64,000 bases of DNA, from positions 62,001-126,000 of the forward strand of contig JAECYW010000026.1 of the NCBI GenBank assembly GCA_023014335.1. Reading direction: 5' to 3'. How positions within the stretch are numbered: position 1 is the stretch's first letter; each line of letters starts with the position of its first letter. The notes beneath the pieces were generated by a model, which was not told the origin of the DNA, did no database searches, and was given only the letters and a program-made list of their open reading frames with translations. The DNA is from Galerina marginata. Its lineage: Eukaryota; Basidiomycota; Agaricomycetes; Agaricales; Galerinaceae. A program made the translations under genes and the position numbers. Positions 58,260-64,000 of this stretch are shown here, in pieces.

Positions 58260-61200
58260 GGACGAGCAGCCAACGCTGCTCGTCCTCACTGCGTCTCGGC
58301 ACGCACAACTCCAAGCAGTACGAGCAGCAGCACGCATGCTGCTGCTCTGCACCCCGTCGTCCATGTATCTGGAGGGCAGGGAACATGCTGCCCTCATCTC
58401 TTCGACGCCTCCTTCTCGTGAGCGGAGGGTGGCGGGTTGCGTCGCAGGTGACAGAGAGAGGGGGTGGTGCAGTGGCAGGTCGCAGCGGGGTCGTCCGGGT
58501 GGCAGGCCTCCAGCCGCCTCCGCCAGCCCGTCAACTGCACGCCACCTGTGCAACGAGGTGGGTGGAGAGGGGACACGAGTGGTGGGTGGCCAGCTGCGTT
58601 GGCCACGAACGAGGAGGGAAGGTGGAGGTGGATTCGTGGAGGCGACGAACTGTCGCCTCCGCGAATCAGAGCAGCAGCAAATTCTTGCTGCTGCTCCACT
58701 GCCTTGCTGTCTCGTATCCCATTACAGCAGGAGCGGCAGCCTATGCCGCCGCCCCTCCACCCCGTTCCGCACCCAATCGCAGCAGCAGCAGCAGCAACAG
58801 AGCGTGCTCCTGATACCACCCCCTCGTCGTGTCGCGTGATCTGCTGCTGCTGCTGCTGCCACGGAGGAGTCGTCGTCTCACGTCGGTTGGTCAATCTTGG
58901 TTGAGCGGCTGCGACAGGCGGGGCGGTTGCGAGGTTGCGGCGGCTTTGTGAGGTGGCGGAGAGTGGTGGGTGGTGGGGTGGGTGGTGGGACCGCTATCGA
59001 AAGCGATGGCGGTCGAAGAAGCAGCAGCGCCATCGCGCTGCTGCTTCTCGGTTGGGGCGCTGTGTGAGAAGCGGCGGTGGCTTTTGCAGGTGTTGGTGGT
59101 CGAGGGCGGTGACGGGTGGTGGTGGTTACGGCGACGAGGTGGTACCGGCCTGTTCACAGGCAAGTGAGTGGGGTGGGGGGTGAAGAAAGTAGTTGACAAG
59201 TGAAACGAGTCGAAATATCGACTCGTTTCACGACGTACCGGGCAGGTCCCCCTCTCCAGGGCCTCCCCTTTTTCGTTCGCCCCGTATTCCTAGCCTATGA
59301 AGTTGGCGTCGGCCCACAAGCCCTCGAGATGAGGGGGGCTCGCGACGCGGTGGCGCGAAAGCCTCGCGCATCCAATATATCAAACTAGATCCTAAATTAG
59401 TAAAAATAAACATTACATCGATGTAATAAAACACTTACACAACTTTTTTTGAAGTCTTGAGGGGCGGGATGGGCAAAGAGAGAGAGGGGAGTGGTGGTAG
59501 TGGTGGTGGAAAGCAGAGATCAACGATGCTGATCGCTGTTGATCTGAAGCCTGGCGTTTTCCGCGAGCGATTTGATTGGCTCGCTCCAACGGCCCGCCCA
59601 ATCTCTCGACCCCATGAACGTTCGAGTGGCCTTGGGCAACGTTGAAACGAGCTGTACAACTATATGTTGATAGGTAATTTATTTAGAGTGCAATTTAAGA
59701 TTTTTTTTGCTCATGTCCGGTGCACAAACGTAAATGTGGATGCTCAAAGCTCGAGTCAAAGTCTTGATCACTTCCTTGCTTTCAGACTTCACCTCGTGCT
59801 TCGTGCATTCCAATGTACAGATGGATTGGGAACGCTATTTACTATGTCAGGCACTTCGGAAAGGAGGAAAATTTAATCTAGCATCTGTATCTATTCCACG
59901 AGTATAGTATCCCCTGCTGTATATACTATACTCAAATACCAAAGTCAAATATGTGTGAGGGTGGTGTCCCGAAATCACGACGAAAATTCACTACCTCCAA
60001 TTGACGTACAGTATGTCAAAATTTTAATTGTTAAAGCTTGTACATATGTTTTAATAGACATAAATTGTATATACCGATGACTTACACGGACTTGGATGCG
60101 CTGTAGGTGGCTCTGCCAACGATTGAGACGACCAAGACGGATCGGACTCACTCCGGGCCGAGCGCGCCAGCCAATCGCATTCGTCGCCGAAACCAGCATC
60201 AACAACGATCAACGTTGTTGATGTTGCTTTCCAACCACCACCACCACTCCCCCCTCTGCCCTCCCACCCTCACCCCACCCCTCAAACTTTTAAAAAGGTA
60301 TGTTTTGTGTATATTAAACTTGTTTTATTCATCTTACTAACATTTGTTTTATCTACTTAGACTGGACACGAGCCCAGCAAACGCGAAAACCGCCGCGTGC
60401 CCCTCGCTCCCTTGAGCATGTGGGCCGGCGTACTAGGGGTGGGGGTAGATAGTGAACCGAGGCTAGAGGGCCGCGGGTGAAGTGCCGACGGCCCAGAGAC
60501 AGGGGGAGGGCCTTGGGGGGGAGGAGCACCCACCAACTGCCAGCACCACCACCACACCTCTGCACCCAACACCACGCGCCTCCCACACCGGGTGCTGCCC
60601 ACTCTCCGACGCACCCTGGCCCCAACGCCAGTGCCGACTCCGCTCGGTTCCGCCTCCTGCGCAGATTGGCGGGCGTGAAAGCTCGAGCCCGGGCATTCCA
60701 CCCGCCGCCTGCATTGCCTTTTCGCAGGATCTTGACGGACCTCAAGAGGAGGGGGAACGCGGAGGAGGAGGATGCGTAGGGGTCGGAGGTGGTGGGGATG
60801 ACAGATGTCGGGGAGGATTGGGGAATGGGAGACGGGTCGAGGGGGGCGGATGGGGACGACAACGGGACGGCGGGGGCAGCAGCAGCAGCCATTCTGGCGA
60901 ATGGCTGCTGGTGCAATTTTGTCTCTGCGGTGTGCGACGAGTGGAACAGGCAGCGGCATAGCCAGCCGTTGCTCTGTCTCTCCTCGTTTTCGAGTGCTTG
61001 CACTCGCACCATGCACCGGGAGGGAGGCGACGAAGCGACGAACATTTGTTCATCGCCTGCCACCCTTTCTGTGAGCGCCGAGAATAGTCGACTTTCATGT
61101 CGGTAGGAGAGCTCGAGGGATGACCGCGAAACAAGGTGTGTGACCGGGAGATGATCAATACAGGATCGTACGCGGAGAAGCGATTAAACTTTGTAAGCCA

Positions 61201-61300
61201 AAGTTTAATAGATTCGGTTCAGCTCTCGGTGCGCCCGAGAGAGAATACGTTGCGATCGCGTTTTCTTAATACAAGAACTCAATAATCTCTTCGTAGAGAT
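58260..61300. repeat. hairpin-rich GC island
   Basis: At least 14 perfect or one-mismatch inverted repeats with short loops: 58260-58285, 58322-58347, 58372-58395, 58586-58606, 58631-58667, 58669-58696, 58989-59014, 59017-59048, 59200-59231, 59353-59369, 59517-59545, 60197-60223, 60883-60910, 61183-61209, with small ones at 61223-61241 and 61285-61300. Stems are 6-16 bp, loops mostly 4-5 nt. CAG and CTG trinucleotide runs lie at 58780-58799 and 58841-58859. Overlapping ORFs on both strands reflect GC-rich composition and are not called as genes. Its nature is unknown. Confidence 0.7.
59400..60345. repeat. large imperfect inverted repeat
   Basis: The left arm (about 59400-59660) and the complement of the right arm (about 60060-60345) share AATAAAACA, then GAGGGG(C/T)GGG, a GGTGGTGGAAAGCA-type block, a GATCAAC hairpin, and GCCAATC. 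The roughly 400-bp centre is unrelated. It could be a foldback-type element; no target duplication was found. Confidence 0.45.
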
Positions 61301-61309
61301 GGTTGAGGA

Positions 61310-61548
61310 GTAAAAGATTATCTATTCGCCTCGAGGCGCACATTGACAATTGTACAAAGAGATCAGCTGACTAACGTGAACTATCTTATCTTATCAGCTT
61401 ATGACTAAGTACAATAAAAGAAATCGAAAAATCATCGTGAAAGTACATATACATGAGATGTCAAACCGTATCGACGACGTGGATTTATTGTTACAAGGAA
61501 CTAGGGTACGAGAGACCGTCACAGAGCCCCCCACTTTCGAGATGATTG
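61310..61548. other. 3' flank of the right-edge gene
   Basis: Non-coding, AT-rich; nothing else seen. Confidence 0.4.
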
Positions 61549-63990
61549 TTAAATGGCTGAGTATTCGGGTAAGGTGATGTTGGCTAACGGGGTACGATCC
61601 CAAGAGTGACGCAAACCCAACGATTGAATTCCATGGTGAGCATTGATGAAATCGTCTTCAGTTGGAACGTAACGTGGAGCTTTGACACCTCTATTGTAGC
61701 TACGAAGGAAGTCGGCCCAACGAGCGCGCGATCGAGGGACTGCCGTAGGTGGATTGGACGTGATTTGGTTGGTAATATGCGTGAAGATTTGTTCCATGCC
61801 CGCGTTCCATTCGCCTTGCCAATGATCGCAGAATTCGTCGAGAATATGAACTGGTGGGTAGAGCCAACGTTTGGGTATCGCGCCGTTTCCGGGAATGTAG
61901 CCGAATATGAAGTCGATTTCCTGATTCGATACACAGTCCCATTGGATGTCGAGGGGAGTCTGTTCATGAGAGTCGGATTGTCCACTGAGATGTCGGGTTA
62001 CCTGAATTGATGGTCCTGACATGAAGCGATCCATCATTACATCACCTCCCCAACGATGCGCGATCCAGCTATATGGTCCTCCCATTCCCATCAGAGCTTG
62101 TGCGTGAGGCCGCTTGAGGACGTCCGACATCTTGCCGTTGAAAGTGTCAACGAAGGAGGCCGTATCCGACTCGACGTAGGGCGATTCCGCGAAACCGGGT
62201 TTGTACATAACCTTCAAATTCCTTTGGTCAAGGAGAGGAAGTTGAGCGTCCGCTGCCTTCTTGAAGTATTTGAGTTTGGAGATCGGTACTCCAATGCTGA
62301 AGCTGAGGCGGCGTTCCAAAGCCATTGTCAATACCTTTAACATTCGTCCTTCGCTCGGGAGACAGTTAGCGATATAGCGCATACGAACTTCTGAGCGGAT
62401 ATCGGGAATGACGAGTACTCCGTACTGAGTGTAGAAGGGGTTCCATTCTGGAATGAATATGCGGAAGGTGATCGGGTCGGACATTAGCTTCGCGGCTCTG
62501 TTCTGAAAGGCTTGACGGAATTGAGCTTCTGGACGATCGTAAGACGAAGGCTTCGCACGATTACGGGGGCGTGGAGATCGGGAGCGTTCACGGTCTCTCT
62601 CATTGCGGTCCCCGAAAGATCTGCTGCCATCCCGGCTGTGTCTCACTTCTCGGTCAAATCGGCGGCTACCTTCGACCCAACTGGATACAGAATGAGGTCG
62701 CGGATCCGGGTGATCGTCAGTGTCGATCCTATCGATTAACGCCAGAGGAGGTGAGGATGGCGAATGGCTAGCGTTGATTTTTGGGCTGGCCATCGACGCG
62801 TCGTCAACGACGAATTGGGATTGTTGTTGGTAGCTTCCAGTTTCTCCTAATCGCGCTATGAGAGGGAGTTCGGCTTGGGCTATAATTGCTCCGGTCCGAG
62901 GATGAAAACGCCTTGCTTTAGTAGGAGCAAATTGCGGACGGAAAAGCTCTCGAATGGCCGTAAGGTCGAACTCCTTCTGCAGACGGAGTTCGATCGAAGG
63001 GCTTTCTTTGATCTTCCAACGCCAAAAGACGACAAGTGGCCTCCCGGTTTCCGTATCTCCTAGGACAATGAAGTGGAATAGCCGCGCGTAAAGTTGGTGA
63101 TCGACAGTCGGTGGTAAGTCCCTACGGCCCCAATGCTCGAAGTCAATAATAGCGAATAGGCTATCGGCTCCGTAGGCTATGGAAGTGTCCGAGGTATTGA
63201 CCTGTTTCAATTGGAAGTAGTCGTCGTAAAGCCATGTTTCTTTGGCTTTCTCCTTGAGCTCCTCAGTATACTCGAGATCATGGATGGTAACTTCGTTGTC
63301 GCCTGGTACGTGTTCCAACGCCATGATCTTGGGATGAAGGCGTGAGAATCGGGGCACTTTATCTTCAGTTTCCGTCCATGTGAAGAAAGTTGCAATGTCC
63401 CTTTTAACGAATAACCCGACGTCGATTAGGGTGAGGTCGCGATCGAGGTCTATGATGCATCCGACTGCGCCGTAACAATCGCCTGCGAGTCCAGCTACCT
63501 TTTGTACGTCTTGCGGCAGAACACCGTGGATGTCTGGAACGACTGCGTAAAACCAGCGTATCCATCCAACGCGGTCAAGAAGAGCCCTCTTGGCGTTTGC
63601 TCCTTCTCGTTGGAAGGCCGTGGAACCTACGTAGACCTCCGAGAGTCGGGCGACGTTGTAGGTCGGAGGAGGGGGAATTCGACTGCCAAGCTGCTTGCTA
63701 TCAATCATCCAGGCAATCGCCCAGTCTAGGCGCTCGAAGTCAACTTCCATCTCGGTCCTTTGATCCGCGAAGAATTTGTAAGCACCAGGTTCAACTTCGT
63801 CGTACTGAGTTGGTTCGTCAAGATCGGAGAACCATGGAGACGGGGTAGAAAGCCAGCCAACCGGAATCCAAGGTCGCCACCAATATGCCGTGTCGAACCA
63901 CGTAGGGTATTTCGTCCATTCCATTGACTTGTACCGCCCTGATCCCATAACTTCCGCGTGAACATATTCGCCGGGATCGAAGTCCTTCAC
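61549..63990 (-). CDS. large uncharacterised protein, 5' end beyond window
   Basis: One uninterrupted minus-strand exon of 813 codons ending TAA at 61549. The first in-frame codon after an upstream TAG is GTG at 63990; CCATAG at the edge is a good splice acceptor, so this is most likely a large 3' exon of a longer gene and not a complete ORF. The N-terminal part is Trp/Tyr-rich (YWWRPWIPVGWLSTPSPWF). A hydrophilic Arg/Ser-rich stretch lies near residues 420-500 (RDRERSRSPRPRNRAKPS). The C-terminal half is folded-looking (FRIFIPEWNPFYTQYGVLVIPD, WADFLRSYNRGVKAPRYVPTEDDF). I recognise no family domain. Long and open, so probably functional; it may belong to an expanded Agaricomycete family. Confidence 0.7.
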   Translation of the reverse strand: MKDFDPGEYVHAEVMGSGRYKSMEWTKYPTWFDTAYWWRPWIPVGWLSTPSPWFSDLDEPTQYDEVEPGAYKFFADQRTEMEVDFERLDWAIAWMIDSKQLGSRIPPPPTYNVARLSEVYVGSTAFQREGANAKRALLDRVGWIRWFYAVVPDIHGVLPQDVQKVAGLAGDCYGAVGCIIDLDRDLTLIDVGLFVKRDIATFFTWTETEDKVPRFSRLHPKIMALEHVPGDNEVTIHDLEYTEELKEKAKETWLYDDYFQLKQVNTSDTSIAYGADSLFAIIDFEHWGRRDLPPTVDHQLYARLFHFIVLGDTETGRPLVVFWRWKIKESPSIELRLQKEFDLTAIRELFRPQFAPTKARRFHPRTGAIIAQAELPLIARLGETGSYQQQSQFVVDDASMASPKINASHSPSSPPLALIDRIDTDDHPDPRPHSVSSWVEGSRRFDREVRHSRDGSRSFGDRNERDRERSRSPRPRNRAKPSSYDRPEAQFRQAFQNRAAKLMSDPITFRIFIPEWNPFYTQYGVLVIPDIRSEVRMRYIANCLPSEGRMLKVLTMALERRLSFSIGVPISKLKYFKKAADAQLPLLDQRNLKVMYKPGFAESPYVESDTASFVDTFNGKMSDVLKRPHAQALMGMGGPYSWIAHRWGGDVMMDRFMSGPSIQVTRHLSGQSDSHEQTPLDIQWDCVSNQEIDFIFGYIPGNGAIPKRWLYPPVHILDEFCDHWQGEWNAGMEQIFTHITNQITSNPPTAVPRSRARWADFLRSYNRGVKAPRYVPTEDDFINAHHGIQSLGLRHSWDRTPLANITLPEYSAI

Positions 63991-64000
63991 CTATGGTAGG

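Noticed and set aside
58243..58904. Overlapping ORFs of 116-198 codons on both strands
   Set aside because: GC-rich, trinucleotide-repeat sequence with few stops in any frame. It is part of the hairpin island.
60353..61158. Overlapping ORFs up to 236 codons on both strands
   Set aside because: Same reason: proline/arginine/glycine-rich translations in all frames, with no motif or splice support.

Overview
The window reads as nuclear DNA of a mushroom-forming basidiomycete (Agaricomycetes, probably a plant-litter or wood decayer). Genes carry many short GT-AG introns of about 48-75 nt. The families present (GH7 cellobiohydrolases with CBM1, Urc4/DUF1688, an F-box/Sec10 recyclin, SET proteins lacking MYND) and the basidiomycete-type repeats all fit. 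There is no rRNA gene, convincing tRNA gene or CRISPR array. Exon borders were read by hand from splice signals, phase and paralogue comparison.

Layout. 1-5 kb: three AIG1/septin-like P-loop GTPase genes of one family (the first cut by the window edge) plus the relic of a fourth. 5-8.4 kb: no recognisable gene. 8.4-11.7 kb: an 11-exon recyclin-1 (RCY1) homologue with one reading-frame problem. 12.8-16.6 kb: two tandemly duplicated SET-domain genes. 16.9-19.0 kb: a secreted amidase-signature enzyme (minus). 19.8-20.8 kb: a secreted histidine-phosphatase-fold protein whose RHGE-type motif reads RNAE (minus). 21.3-21.7 kb: a 419-bp hAT-type MITE. 22.6-24.3 kb: URC4 (uracil catabolism).

27-42 kb is a cluster of four GH7 cellobiohydrolase genes. 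Three (27.3, 35.0 and 40.3 kb) have a linker and C-terminal CBM1 and share a promoter block and 5' leader. The fourth (30.5 kb) lacks the CBM and the promoter block. The 35-kb and 40-kb genes lie in a diverged tandem duplication of about 5.2 kb, and each unit also carries a short segment that looks protein-coding. A proline-iminopeptidase-like alpha/beta hydrolase follows at 42.6-43.5 kb (minus).

43.5-64 kb is mostly repeat-derived: two broken transposon-type genes, one split by a 690-bp hAT-like element with an exact 8-bp duplication and the other by a 654-bp Tc1/mariner-type element with a TA duplication; a probable 5' LTR with primer-binding site; a long ORF with an internal duplication; diverged tandem repeats; and an island at 58.2-61.3 kb packed with perfect or near-perfect short hairpins. 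A large uncharacterised gene runs off the right edge (minus).

The CBHs would act outside the cell on crystalline cellulose, together with the secreted amidase. The other genes are housekeeping or lineage-specific with no evident pathway link.
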